Below the pieces are notes generated by a model, which saw nothing but the letters and a program-made list of their open reading frames with translations, was not told the origin of the DNA and searched no databases. Positions 17,273-26,466 of a DNA stretch of 64,000 nucleotides are shown one piece after another. The DNA comes from CAVVSD01 sp963757125 (GTDB taxonomy: Bacteria > Actinomycetota > Thermoleophilia > Solirubrobacterales > Solirubrobacteraceae), in NCBI GenBank assembly GCA_963757125.1, contig CAVWQP010000002.1, positions 124,001-188,000 of the forward strand, given 5' to 3'. Within the stretch, counting starts at the first letter, position 1. The number at the start of each line of letters is the position of its first letter. The translations under genes and the position numbers were made by a program.

Positions 17273-17622
17273 CCGCGCCGCAGCGCCAGGGCGGTGGCGG
17301 CGTCGGGGAGCGTGAGCGCCGCGAGCCCGGAGCCGATGCCCCGGACCAGCCCGGGCGAGGACGACCGGTCCGCCACGCCGTGGAAGTAGGCGGCCTGCCC
17401 GAGGTTCAGCGCCGCCCGGCCGAACATCCACGGCCAGCGCGGCTCACCGCGTAGGAGACCGGGGACGAGGGCGAGGTCGGCGAGGCCGACGAGCCGCATC
17501 GGCGTCTCCTGACCCTCGAGCCCGAGCGGCTTCGTCGTGAGCTGGGGTGCTGCCGCGAGGAAGGCGCCGGCGGCGAGCGTGATGACGCCGACGAGGGGCG
17601 GCAGGCGCTCGGTCAGGTCCAT
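17269..17622 (-). CDS. Small integral membrane protein of unknown function
   Basis: 117 residues with three or four hydrophobic stretches (about 8-25, 43-57, 66-80 and 93-112) and short polar loops. No family was recognised with certainty; the general layout resembles small DUF4267-like four-helix membrane proteins. A TAGCCT -10 box sits 6 nt before the ATG. It is convergent with ispF and followed by the antiporter gene on the other side of its promoter. Confidence 0.65.
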   Translation of the reverse strand: MDLTERLPPLVGVITLAAGAFLAAAPQLTTKPLGLEGQETPMRLVGLADLALVPGLLRGEPRWPWMFGRAALNLGQAAYFHGVADRSSSPGLVRGIGSGLAALTLPDAATALALRRG

Positions 17623-17628
17623 GGGCGA

Positions 17629-17634
17629 AGGCTA
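17629..17634 (-). promoter_or_regulatory. -10 box TAGCCT, leaderless geometry
   Basis: On the minus strand TAGCCT ends 6 nt before the ATG of the small membrane protein; no ribosome binding site lies between. Confidence 0.5.
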
Positions 17635-17644
17635 GCCCCGCCCC

Positions 17645-19216
17645 CTACGACAACCGCGCCTCCTCCAGATCCAGATCCCGCTCCACCGTCCGGCGCACGT
17701 CGTCGGTGATGTCGCCGGCGTTGCGCATCGTCACGAGCGCGTCGCGCTCCGCCCCGATCACCTCGCGCATGAACTCCTGGTAGCGGGCCGAGCGCTCGTC
17801 GATCGAGGAGTCGCCGTCCAGCCGCGCCTCGAAGCGCCGGCGGCGGAAGTCGCGCATCGCCCGGGTCCGCTCCGCCGTCTCGTCCGGCACCGCGCCCTCG
17901 TCGCGCAGCGCGTCGATCTTGGCGAGCCCGGCCTCCGACATGCGGATCCGGGCGAGCGTCTCCTCCTGCTCGTCCAGGCCGTCGCTGCGCAGCCGGAGCA
18001 TGTCGACCAGCGGCCCGAGCGTCAGGCCCTGGAGCACGAGCGTCGCCAGGATCACGCAGTACGTCAGGAAGACGATGAGGTCGCGGTCGGGGAACGCCCC
18101 GCCGCCGTCGACCGTCTCCGGGATCGCGAGCGCCGCCGCCAGCGCGACGGCCCCGCGCATCGAGCTCCAGCCGATGACGAGCGTGATGCGCCAGGGCGGC
18201 GCACCGTCCTCCTCGTAGAGCCGCGGCAGCACCCGCGGCAGCAGATCGGCGATGAGGAACACCCACGCGAGCCGCACGACGATCACGACCGCGCTCACGG
18301 CGGCCGCCCACAGCAGGAGCTCACCCGTGGTCGGCCCCTCGAGATCGCGCACGAGTCCCGGGAACTGGAGCCCGACGAGGATGAACAGCACCGCGTTGAT
18401 GAGGAAGACGAGCGTCGACCAGACGCCGGTGGTCTGCATCCGGGTCGTCGCGGTCGTGAGCTCGGCCGAGTGCCAGCCCATGTAGAGGCCGACCGTGACC
18501 GCGGCGATGACGCCGGAGAGCCCGAGCTCCTCGGCCGGGATGTACGCCGCGAACCCGCTGAAGATGGAGATCGTGATCTCGGTGGGCGGGTCGTCGAGCC
18601 GGCGACGGACCCACCGCAGCCCGACGCCGACGAGCAGGCCCACCGCGATGCCGCCGATGCCGGTGAGGATGAACTTCGGCGCCGCCCAGGCCCACGAGAA
18701 CGAGCCGGTCACGACCGCCGTGATCCCGAAGCGGTAGAGGGTGAGCGCGGTCCAGTCGTTCGTGAGGTTCTCGCCCTCGATGATCGTCACGACACGGCGC
18801 GGCACGCCGTAGCGCCGGATGATCTGGGCGGGCGCGACGGCGTCGGTGGGGGAGACGACCGCGCCGAGCACGAACGCCACGCTCCACGGCAGCCCGATGA
18901 GCTCGTGCGCGATGACCGCGACCGCCCCGGTCGTGACGAAGACGAGGCCGACGGCGAGCCAGCCGATCGACCGCACGTTGGCCTTGAGCTCGCGCGGGTT
19001 GGAGAAGAACGCGGCGCCGTAGAGGAGCGGCGGCAGGAAGATCAGCAGGACGAGATCCGGGTCCAGGCTGATCGTGCCGATCCCGGGCACGAATCCGACG
19101 GCCAGACCACCGACGACGAGCGCGATCGGGTACGGGACGTGGATCTTGCGGGCGAGGATCGACAGGCCGGCGATCGCCACCAGCAGACCGAGGATGGTGA
19201 GCTCGAGGTGATCCAT
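17645..19216 (-). CDS. Na+/H+ antiporter, CPA1 (NhaP/NHE) family
   Basis: 523 residues: about 12 transmembrane helices over residues 1-415 and a hydrophilic helical C-terminal tail of about 100 residues. Core CPA1 features are S-P-T-D-A-V-A-P near 135 and E-N-L-T-N-D near 160, where the Asn-Asp pair carries transport. The start was taken at M-D-H-L-E-L-T just before the first helix; a further in-frame ATG 90 bp upstream would run into the divergent gene's promoter. It exchanges Na+ or K+ for protons at the inner membrane. The usual G-x-S/N-D-x-T-A reads N-D-W-T-A. Confidence 0.92.
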   Translation of the reverse strand: MDHLELTILGLLVAIAGLSILARKIHVPYPIALVVGGLAVGFVPGIGTISLDPDLVLLIFLPPLLYGAAFFSNPRELKANVRSIGWLAVGLVFVTTGAVAVIAHELIGLPWSVAFVLGAVVSPTDAVAPAQIIRRYGVPRRVVTIIEGENLTNDWTALTLYRFGITAVVTGSFSWAWAAPKFILTGIGGIAVGLLVGVGLRWVRRRLDDPPTEITISIFSGFAAYIPAEELGLSGVIAAVTVGLYMGWHSAELTTATTRMQTTGVWSTLVFLINAVLFILVGLQFPGLVRDLEGPTTGELLLWAAAVSAVVIVVRLAWVFLIADLLPRVLPRLYEEDGAPPWRITLVIGWSSMRGAVALAAALAIPETVDGGGAFPDRDLIVFLTYCVILATLVLQGLTLGPLVDMLRLRSDGLDEQEETLARIRMSEAGLAKIDALRDEGAVPDETAERTRAMRDFRRRRFEARLDGDSSIDERSARYQEFMREVIGAERDALVTMRNAGDITDDVRRTVERDLDLEEARLS

Positions 19217-19254
19217 CGCCTGGCCCGAGAGAGTAGAAGCGTCGGGCGGCCCCG

Positions 19255-19260
19255 TACGCT
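19255..19260 (+). promoter_or_regulatory. -10 box TACGCT
   Basis: TACGCT ends 8 nt before the ATG at 19269 with no Shine-Dalgarno between. Confidence 0.45.
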
Positions 19261-19268
19261 GCGCGGCG

Positions 19269-20678
19269 ATGTTGCGCGATCCACGACCACGCGTGCTCGT
19301 CCCCACCGTGCCCCGGACGGGGATCTGGTGGCCCGTGGTCGCGTGCTTCGCGATCGCCGCGCTGACGCTGCTGGAGCCGTCCGCCCCGACCTACGACCCG
19401 TGGGCCTGGATCATCTGGGGACGCGAGATCATGCACCTCGATCTCGACACCGTCAGCGGCCCGTCGTGGAAGCCGCTGCCGGTGCTCTTCACGGCGCCCT
19501 TCTCGCTCCTGGGCGACTCCCTCGCGCCGTCGCTGTGGCTGCTCGTCGCGCGCGCAGGGTCGCTCGGCGCGCTGCTCGTGACGTTCCGCCTCGGCGCGCG
19601 CCTCGGCGGCATCGCGGGCGGCCTGCTCTCGGCCCTCTTCCTGCTCTGCTCGCCCTGGCTCGTGCGCAACGCCCTGCTCGGCAACTCCGAGGGGCTGCTG
19701 ATCCTCTTCGTCGTCTGGTCCGTCGAGCGCCACATCGCCGGCCACCACGCGCAGGCGTTCGCGCTCGGGATCGCCGCCGGGATGCTGCGCCCCGAGGCGT
19801 GGCCGTTCATCCTCCTGTACGCGCTCTGGCTGCTCTGGACCGACCGCAGCCGCCTCCCGTGGGTCGCCGGCGGCCTCGTGCTGCTCCCGCTGTGCTGGCT
19901 CCTGCCGGAGTACTGGGGGTCGGGAGACTTCTGGCGCGCGTCGGAGCGCGCGAACACCCCGAACCCCAACAGCCCGGCGTTCGCCTCGCGCCCGAGCATC
20001 GCCGTGCTGGGCAACTGGCTCCTCCTGCTCACGCCCCCCGCGTGGGTCGGCCTCGCCGCCGCGCTCGTCCTCGCGCTGCGCGAGCGAGGCCGGCGCATCG
20101 GCCCGCTGGCCGGCATCACGCTCCTCGCGGTCGCCTGGCTCGTGCTCGTGATGGTCATGACCGAGGCGGGCTACAGCGGCAACTCGCGCTACCTCCTGGC
20201 CCCGACCGCCCTGCTCTACGTCGTCGCCGGCGTCGGTATCGCGCGGCTGGCGGGGACGCTCACGATCGAGCGGCCGGGCCGGATCGCAGCCGGCGCGCTC
20301 GCCGTGCTGGCCGTCGCGGGCTCGGTGATCTGGGCCGCCCAGCGGATGCCGTTCATGCTGCGCGACACCCGCTTCCAGGCCCAGGTCGCGCAGAACCTCG
20401 ACGTCGCGGTCTCGCGGGTCGGCGGGCGTGAGGCGATCCTCGCCTGCGGCAGGCCGTTCACGAACAAGTTCCTCGTCCAGCTCGTGGCGTGGAAGCTGCA
20501 CGTCCACGGGGAGCAGGTCCTGCTCGATCCGGCGCGCGGCGGCACCGTGATGCTCCAGGCCCGCCACGCGCTCAGGGCGCACGCCGAACCACCGCTGGAC
20601 TCCCTCGCCGGGCGCCCCACCCACCGTTTCGGGACACGGACCGCGCTGTGGAGGATCGAAACAGCGTGCGGCGTCTGA
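19269..20678 (+). CDS. Polytopic membrane protein, GT-C glycosyltransferase-like
   Basis: 469 residues with about nine hydrophobic helices. The first luminal loop reads T-Y-D-P-W-A-W-I-I-W-G-R-E-I, similar to the acidic catalytic loop of GT-C (PMT/ArnT-like) lipid-linked sugar transferases, and there is a hydrophilic C-terminal domain after residue 370. A second GT-C-like gene follows. The sugar acceptor is unknown; cell-envelope polysaccharide or glycoprotein modification is an inference. Confidence 0.7.
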   Translation: MLRDPRPRVLVPTVPRTGIWWPVVACFAIAALTLLEPSAPTYDPWAWIIWGREIMHLDLDTVSGPSWKPLPVLFTAPFSLLGDSLAPSLWLLVARAGSLGALLVTFRLGARLGGIAGGLLSALFLLCSPWLVRNALLGNSEGLLILFVVWSVERHIAGHHAQAFALGIAAGMLRPEAWPFILLYALWLLWTDRSRLPWVAGGLVLLPLCWLLPEYWGSGDFWRASERANTPNPNSPAFASRPSIAVLGNWLLLLTPPAWVGLAAALVLALRERGRRIGPLAGITLLAVAWLVLVMVMTEAGYSGNSRYLLAPTALLYVVAGVGIARLAGTLTIERPGRIAAGALAVLAVAGSVIWAAQRMPFMLRDTRFQAQVAQNLDVAVSRVGGREAILACGRPFTNKFLVQLVAWKLHVHGEQVLLDPARGGTVMLQARHALRAHAEPPLDSLAGRPTHRFGTRTALWRIETACGV

Positions 20679-20679
20679 C

Positions 20680-20685
20680 TACCCT
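20680..20685 (+). promoter_or_regulatory. -10 box TACCCT
   Basis: TACCCT ends 10 nt before the ATG at 20696. It also overlaps the end of the upstream gene, so the second glycosyltransferase may have its own promoter. Confidence 0.4.
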
Positions 20686-20695
20686 GGACCCGACC

Positions 20696-22303
20696 ATGGC
20701 CTCCGCGACCGCGCGATTCGGCGTCCTCCACCGCGTCCGCGCATCGTCGCTGGCGATCCCGGCCGGGATCGTCGCGCTCGCCCTGATCATGGGCGTGTCG
20801 CTGTACCTGCGCACCCGCGCGCTGCTCGCCGGCTTCTGGATCGACGAGGGGCTCTCGGTCGGCATCGCATCGCATCCGCTGACGGACATCCCGTCGGTCC
20901 TGCGCCTGGACGGCTCGCCGCCGCTGTACTACCTGATGCTGCACGTCTGGATGTCGATCTTCGGCAACGGCGAGGGCGAGACGCACGGCATGTCGGTCGC
21001 CTTCGCGCTGCTGACGATCCCCGCCGCGCTGTGGGCCGGGCGCTCCCTGTCCGGGTGGCGCGCGGGCTGGATGGCGGCGATCGTCGCGGCGCTGCACCCG
21101 TTCCTCACGTACTACGCGCAGGAGACGCGCATGTACGCGCTGGCGACGCTCCTGAGCCTGCTGGCGGTGACGTGCTTCGTCCGCGCGTTCGTCCTGCGCG
21201 ACCGCAGGTTCCTGGCGCCGTTCGCGATCCTCGCCGTGCTCCTCGCGTTCACGCACAACTGGGGGCTGTTCATCCTCTTCGCGACGGGCGTCGCGTTCCT
21301 CCTGCAGCTCGCCCGATCGCACGAGCGCCGCCGCCTGCTGCTCGACGCGCTCATGGCCTACGGCGCGCTCGTCGTCCTGTACGCCGCGTGGATCCCGACG
21401 CTGCTGTTCCAGTCCGCCCACACCGCGGCGCCGTGGTCGACGGCGCCGGGCCTGGACAAGCTCATGTCCGCGCTCCTCACGGCGTTCGGCGGCCCCCGCA
21501 CCGGCCCGCTCATCCTCCTCGTGGGCGGCATCAGCCTCGTCGCGCTGCTCTTCGGCCGGCGGATCAGGCTCCCGGGCATCGATCTCACGCCGGAGCCCGG
21601 GCCCGAGGGCCGGCGGCGGCGCCAGGCGGCCGAGGCGCTGCTGCTCATCGTCCTCGTCGGGCTGCTCGCGGGGTGGCTCTCCTCGCAGGTCGCGCCCGCC
21701 TACACGACGCGCTACTTCGCGGTCATCGTCGGCCCGGCGATCGTGCTGACCGGCATCGCGATGTCCAACGCCCGGGCGCTCGGCATCGCCGCGATGATCG
21801 TCCTGTCGATCATGTGGTGGAACGACCGGGCCGGCGAGCTCAACGCGAAGAGCAACGTCCGCGGCGTCGCCGCCCGCACGCTGCTGCGGCCGGTCAACCC
21901 CGGCGACCTCGTGGTCTCCACGCACCCCGAGCAGGTCCCGGTGCTGCACTACTACCTCGGCAGCGGCTTCCGCTACGCCGACCCGATGGGGATGGTCTCC
22001 GACCCGACGGTCATGGACTGGCGCGACGCGCTGGACCGCCTCAAGGCCTCGCGCCCGTCCCGGGTTGAGAACGAACTCGTCGACCAGCTCCAACCGGGGC
22101 AGGCGCTCATCCTCGTCCAGCCGATCCTGCGTGCCTACTACGCATGGCGCGCACCGTGGACGGCGCAGGTCAAGAAGCGGGCGATCCAGTGGGAGCGCGT
22201 GCTGCAGAAGGACCAGCGTCTACGGCGCGTCGACGCCTTCCCGCGCTTCGGCCTCAGCCAGCCGCCGCGGGGCGTGCGGGTCGTGCTCTACCGCCGCAAG
22301 TAG
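20696..22303 (+). CDS. Glycosyltransferase family 39-like membrane protein
   Basis: 535 residues from the ATG; an in-frame GTG at 20666 is an alternative. The N-terminal helix is followed by F-W-I-D-E-G-L-S-V, the conserved acidic first-loop motif of GT39/PMT-like enzymes, then about ten more helices and a soluble C-terminal domain containing V-S-T-H-P-E-Q and Y-Y-L-G-S. Such proteins transfer sugars from polyprenyl phosphates outside the membrane. It is 17 bp after another GT-C-like gene and upstream of a flavoenzyme resembling UDP-galactopyranose mutase, suggesting a polysaccharide locus. Confidence 0.8.
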   Translation: MASATARFGVLHRVRASSLAIPAGIVALALIMGVSLYLRTRALLAGFWIDEGLSVGIASHPLTDIPSVLRLDGSPPLYYLMLHVWMSIFGNGEGETHGMSVAFALLTIPAALWAGRSLSGWRAGWMAAIVAALHPFLTYYAQETRMYALATLLSLLAVTCFVRAFVLRDRRFLAPFAILAVLLAFTHNWGLFILFATGVAFLLQLARSHERRRLLLDALMAYGALVVLYAAWIPTLLFQSAHTAAPWSTAPGLDKLMSALLTAFGGPRTGPLILLVGGISLVALLFGRRIRLPGIDLTPEPGPEGRRRRQAAEALLLIVLVGLLAGWLSSQVAPAYTTRYFAVIVGPAIVLTGIAMSNARALGIAAMIVLSIMWWNDRAGELNAKSNVRGVAARTLLRPVNPGDLVVSTHPEQVPVLHYYLGSGFRYADPMGMVSDPTVMDWRDALDRLKASRPSRVENELVDQLQPGQALILVQPILRAYYAWRAPWTAQVKKRAIQWERVLQKDQRLRRVDAFPRFGLSQPPRGVRVVLYRRK

Positions 22304-22330
22304 CACGTCGGGCGGCGGTTCCTTCGCCCC

Positions 22331-22355
22331 GTTAGCCCGTGTTAGGGATCGTTAG
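22331..22355 (+). promoter_or_regulatory. Three GTTAG direct repeats at exact 10-bp spacing
   Basis: GTTAG occurs at 22331, 22341 and 22351, one helical turn apart, about 45 bp before the flavoenzyme start. Evenly phased direct repeats are typical binding sites of OmpR/PhoB-type response regulators. An OmpR-family regulator is encoded nearby at 25415-26122. Confidence 0.5.
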
Positions 22356-22396
22356 CAAGAACGAGGATTCGGCCGCGAAGCGGGCAAGTTGTCGGC

Positions 22397-23960
22397 ATGA
22401 GCATCGTCGACGAGCCGCGGGCCCACCGCGGATCTGACTCCCCTGACAACGATCCCCACGTCGTCATCGGTGGCGGACCCGCCGGACTGACCGCCGGGTA
22501 CCTGCTCGCCAAGGCAGGCCGCCGCGTGATCGTCCTCGAGGCCGAGGACCAGGTCGGTGGCCTGGCCAAGACGGTCGTCGACCCCGACGGCTACCGCTTC
22601 GATCTCGGCGGCCATCGCTTCTTCACGAAGAACAAGGAGGTCAACGACCTCTGGCTCGAGATCATGGGCGACGAGTTCCTCATGCGTCCCCGCATGTCGC
22701 GGATCTACTGGCGCAAGAAGTTCCTCGACTACCCCCTGAACGGGACCGACGTCATCAAGAAGCTCGGTCCGATCGAGCTCGCTCGCTGCATGGCCTCCTA
22801 CGCGGCCGCCGCGGTCAGGCCGAAGGGCAAGGAGGACAACCTCGAGCAGTGGGTGTCCAACCGCTTCGGCAAGCGGCTGTACGAGCACTTCTTCAAGTCC
22901 TACACCGAGAAGGTGTGGGGCGTCCCCGCCGACGAGATCGGTGCCGACTGGGCCGCCCAGCGCATCAAGGGCCTGTCGTTCTTCAGCGCCGCGAAGGCCG
23001 CCTTCCTCGGCAACAAGGGCAACAAGATCAAGTCGCTCATCGGCGAGTTCCAGTACCCGCGCTACGGCCCGGGGCAGATGTGGGAGCAGATGACCGACCG
23101 CATCGAGGAGCTCGGCGGCGAGGTCCGTCTGGAGACGCCGGTCGACCGCATCGAGGTCGACGACGACGGCGAGGTCCGCGCGATCCACGCCGGCGGCGAG
23201 GTCATCCGGCCCGCCTCCGTCATCTCGTCGCTGCCGCTGCGCACGACGGTCGGCGATCGCCGACCCGGTCGCCCCGCAGGAGGTTCGCGACGCCGCGTTC
23301 GGCCTGCGCTACCGCGACTTCCTGACGGTCGCGCTCGTGCTCGAGGGCGAGGACATCTTCCCCGACAACTGGATCTACATCCACGAGGCGGACGTCAACG
23401 TCGGCCGCATCCAGAACTACCGCTCCTGGAGCCCGTGGATGGTCCCGGACCCCGACACCGCATGCGTCGGCCTGGAGTACTTCGTCTTCGAGGGCGACGA
23501 GATGTGGACGTCCTCCGACGACGACCTCGTCGCGCTCGCGACGCACGAGCTCGAGCAGCTCGGGCTGGCGAAGGCGAGCCAGGTCCTGCGCGGGTACGTC
23601 GTCCGCGTCCCGAAGGCGTATCCGATGTACGACGCCGAGTACGCCGACCGCGTGTCGACGATCCGCACGTGGCTGGACGGCATGCCCGGTCTCCAGCAGG
23701 TCGGCCGCAACGGCCTGCACCGCTACAACAACTCCGACCACTCGATGCTCAGCGCGATGCGCGCGGTCGACAACGTCATCGACGATGCCGGCCACGACAT
23801 CTGGGCGGTCAACGTGGAGAGCTCCTACCACGAGGAGCAGACCGACGCGGACACGCCGCAGCCCTACCGCAACGGCAACGCTCCGGTCACCGACGCGATG
23901 CGCGCCGAGGAGGACCGGCTGCACCGCCACTCGCGTGAACGCGAGCGCGAGGTCGCCTAG
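22397..23960 (+). pseudogene. FAD-dependent oxidoreductase, UDP-galactopyranose-mutase-like (one +1 frameshift)
   Basis: The first 285 residues carry the FAD-binding G-G-G-P-A-G-L-T-A-G-Y-L-L motif and G-G-H-R-F-F-T-K, typical of the amine-oxidase/protoporphyrinogen-oxidase/UDP-galactopyranose-mutase superfamily. At 23255 the frame breaks. Skipping one G there restores I-A-D-P-V-A-P-Q-E-V-R and a fully conserved C-terminal half to the stop at 23958-23960, giving about 521 residues in all. Everything else looks under selection, so the shift is recent, a sequence error, or recoded. It follows two membrane glycosyltransferases, so a role in envelope polysaccharide is likely. Confidence 0.82.
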
Positions 23961-23961
23961 C

Positions 23962-25527
23962 TCAGACGACGTCTCCGCCCTCAGCCTCCGCAGGGAGGCT
24001 GAGGCGGAACCGCGCGCCGGGCGCGCCTGGACGCGATCGCAGCTCCAGGCTCCCGCCCTGGCGCTCGGCCAGCTCGCGGCCGATCGCGAGCCCCAGCCCG
24101 AAGCCGCCCTCGCCGCCGCTGCTGCGGCCGCGCTGGAAGCGCTCGAAGATGCGCTCCTCGTCGTCCGCCGGCACGCCGACACCGACGTCGGAGATCTCGA
24201 GCGTCGCGAACGACCCGTGGTACGCGGGCTCGACCGCGACCTCGGTGCCGGGGGGCGCGAAGCGCAGCGCGTTGTCCAGGAGGATGCGGATCGTCCGGGC
24301 GACGGCGCCCGGGTCGCCGCGGGCCCAGCAGGCGCCGGGCGGCGGCAGCACCTGGATGACGACCTCGCGGGTGCGCGCGCGCTGCGCGAACTCCGCGGCG
24401 ACGGCACGCGCGATCTCCGTGAGCTCGGTCGGCTCGGCGCGCATCGGCGTCTCGGCGTCGAGGCGCGAGAGGTCCAGCAGGTCGGTCGCGAGGTGCGTGA
24501 GGCGGTCGACCTCGCCCTTGGCCAGCTCGATCTGGCCCAGCATGTCCTCGCGGTCGACGTTGCGGTCCGCGAGATCCTCGCCGAGTAGCTCCAGCGTCCC
24601 GCCCAGCGACGTCAGCGGCGTGCGCAGCTCGTGCGACGCCGTCGCGACGAACGCCCGCCGCGCGCGCTCCTGGCGGTCGAGCGCGGCCTGCATCGTCGCC
24701 AGCGCGCGGGCGAGGTCGCCGACCTCGTCGCGGCGCTCGTCGCGCGGCGGGCGCGCGCCGGGGCCCTCCCGCGCGATGCGCAGCGCCGCGGCCCGCAGGC
24801 GCTCCAGGCGCGCGGTGAGCGTCCCGACGAGCGCGAGCCCGAGCAGGAGCGCGACGACGAGGCCGATGACCGCGGCGCGGATGAACGCGGAGCGGACCTC
24901 GGAGACGATCGCGGCGACGTCGTCGGACGGGTTGCGGACGGCGAGCACCCAGTCGTCGCGGTTCGTCTTGGGGTCGAGCGTCAGCAGCGTGGCGACCCGG
25001 GTGTCCCCGTTGCGCGACGTGCTCGTCACCGTCTCGTTCGTCGCCAGCACGCGGAAGATGTCCCGCGGGCTGTCGGGGCCGGCGCCGGTGTCGTAGGGGT
25101 ACGGGTCGATCGTGGGCGTGGCGTCGGTGAGGATCACGCGCGACCCCGTGCGCCGGTACAGCGCGAGCGCCAGCTCGAGGACCTCGCCGTTGAGCTGCCC
25201 GCGGCTCTCGCGCAGCGCGTCGTTGAGCTGCGGCCGCGCCGTGATGACCGCGGTGCGCAGGCTCTGCTCGGCCTGGCGCTCGAGGCGGTCCTGCAGCGGG
25301 GAGAGGAGGGCGAGGGCCGCCGCCCCGAGCGTCACCGCGGACGTCGCGATGAGCGCCAGCAGCAGCCGTGGCCGCAGTCCGAAGCCGCGCCGCCCGCGGC
25401 GCGGCAGGCCGCCGTCAGCCCCCGCGGACCCGGTACCCGGCGCCCCGGACCGTGAGGATGAGCGCGGGTTGGTCCGGGCGCTCTTCGAGCTTCTCCCTGA
25501 GGTGGCGGATGTGGACGTCGATGGCAC
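23962..25527 (-). CDS. Two-component sensor histidine kinase
   Basis: Two transmembrane helices (about 52-75 and 207-230) flank an extracytoplasmic sensor of about 130 residues. A HAMP domain (L-T-A-R-L-E-R-L), the HisKA box S-H-E-L-R-T-P-L and HATPase boxes (L-L-D-N-A-L-R-F, D-V-G-V-G-V, F-G-L-G-L-A-I) follow. It should phosphorylate the response regulator encoded just upstream. The only canonical start is the ATG at 25527, which would overlap the regulator by 113 bp and encode a low-complexity leader. A CTG at 25407, 8 bp after the regulator stop, is a plausible true start. Confidence 0.9.
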   Translation of the reverse strand: MPSTSTSATSGRSSKSARTNPRSSSRSGAPGTGSAGADGGLPRRGRRGFGLRPRLLLALIATSAVTLGAAALALLSPLQDRLERQAEQSLRTAVITARPQLNDALRESRGQLNGEVLELALALYRRTGSRVILTDATPTIDPYPYDTGAGPDSPRDIFRVLATNETVTSTSRNGDTRVATLLTLDPKTNRDDWVLAVRNPSDDVAAIVSEVRSAFIRAAVIGLVVALLLGLALVGTLTARLERLRAAALRIAREGPGARPPRDERRDEVGDLARALATMQAALDRQERARRAFVATASHELRTPLTSLGGTLELLGEDLADRNVDREDMLGQIELAKGEVDRLTHLATDLLDLSRLDAETPMRAEPTELTEIARAVAAEFAQRARTREVVIQVLPPPGACWARGDPGAVARTIRILLDNALRFAPPGTEVAVEPAYHGSFATLEISDVGVGVPADDEERIFERFQRGRSSGGEGGFGLGLAIGRELAERQGGSLELRSRPGAPGARFRLSLPAEAEGGDVV

Positions 25528-26122
25528 GTGGATCGCGATAGGCGCTGTCGCCCCAGATCGCCCGCAGCAGCTCCTGCCGGTTGAACAGGTGACCTGGGCG
25601 CGACATGAGGCACTGAAGCAGCTCGTATTCCGAGAAGGTCAGCTTGACGGGCTCGCCACGTAGCTGCACCTCGCGGTCGCGCCGGTTCAGCAGGACGTCC
25701 CCGTTCTGGACGACGTTCTCGTCCAGCAGACGACCGTGCGCGCGGCGCATGACGGCGCGGATCCGGCTGCGCAGCTCGCCGAGGCCGAACGGCTTCGTGA
25801 CGTAGTCGTCGGCGCCCGCCTCGAGGCCCAGGACGATGTCCGCCTCGCTGTCGAGCGCGGTGAGCATGATGATCGGGACGACGTTGCGGCGGTTGCGCAG
25901 CTCGCGTGCGACGTCGTGGCCGGCGAGGCCGGGGCCGAGCGCGACGTCGAGCAGGATGATGTCGAACGGCGCTGCGACGGTCGCGTCGAGCGCCGCCTGT
26001 CCGTCGCCGACCGCGGTGACCGTGTGGCCCTCGCGCGTGAACGACCGCGCGAGCATGTCGCGCAGCGGCGCGTCGTCGTCGACGACGAGGATGCTGAGGG
26101 CGGCGGCGGCCGGGGTGCTCAC
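25415..26122 (-). CDS. OmpR-family response regulator
   Basis: 235 residues: a receiver domain with the acidic pair in V-V-D-D-D-A-P, the phosphorylated Asp in I-I-L-L-D-V-A and Lys in Y-V-T-K-P-F, then a winged-helix output domain (L-T-F-S-E-Y-E-L-L, A-I-D-V-H-I-R-H-L-R). GTG start, chosen because its 4-bp overlap with the DUF202 gene places it at the beginning of the receiver strand. It pairs with the histidine kinase downstream. Phased direct repeats at 22331-22355 are a candidate target. Confidence 0.95.
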   Translation of the reverse strand: MSTPAAAALSILVVDDDAPLRDMLARSFTREGHTVTAVGDGQAALDATVAAPFDIILLDVALGPGLAGHDVARELRNRRNVVPIIMLTALDSEADIVLGLEAGADDYVTKPFGLGELRSRIRAVMRRAHGRLLDENVVQNGDVLLNRRDREVQLRGEPVKLTFSEYELLQCLMSRPGHLFNRQELLRAIWGDSAYRDPRAIDVHIRHLREKLEERPDQPALILTVRGAGYRVRGG

Positions 26123-26466
26123 AGGGCGTCGAGGATGATGACGACGCACGCCGCGGCGCTGATGAGCGTCACGCCGATCCAGAGGATGACCGGCAGCGGG
26201 GAGCGCGGCAGGGGCTCGTCGTGGCGCATCGCGTGCTGGATCGCCGTGTAGTGGCCATGGCTGGAGGCCGCCATGGCGAGTCCGAGCACCGCGAGCGGGA
26301 TCGCCAGCGCCCAGCGCGCTCCGGGCAGGCCTTCCAGGAGCTGCGCGCTGGCCAGCCCGCCGGCGATCAGCGCGATCGAGGTCCTGATCCACGCCAGGAG
26401 CGTCCGCTCGTTGGCGAGGGAGAAGCGAGCGTCGGGCTCCTCGCCGTCGTCTAGGCGGCGACCCAT
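26119..26466 (-). CDS. DUF202 (YidH-like) membrane protein
   Basis: 115 residues with the family signature A-N-E-R-T-L-L-A-W-I-R-T-S (19-31) and three transmembrane helices (about 30-45, 51-69, 92-113). Function unknown; a small inner-membrane protein. It overlaps the response-regulator gene by 4 bp downstream and the preceding hypothetical gene by 16 bp upstream, so it is likely part of the two-component operon. Confidence 0.88.
   Translation of the reverse strand: MGRRLDDGEEPDARFSLANERTLLAWIRTSIALIAGGLASAQLLEGLPGARWALAIPLAVLGLAMAASSHGHYTAIQHAMRHDEPLPRSPLPVILWIGVTLISAAACVVIILDAL

Noticed and set aside
23252..23261. GGCGATCGCC palindrome (contains the cyanobacterial HIP1 octamer) as a functional repeat
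   Set aside because: It lies inside a coding region at the frame break, and I did not see the octamer repeated across the window as in HIP1-rich genomes.
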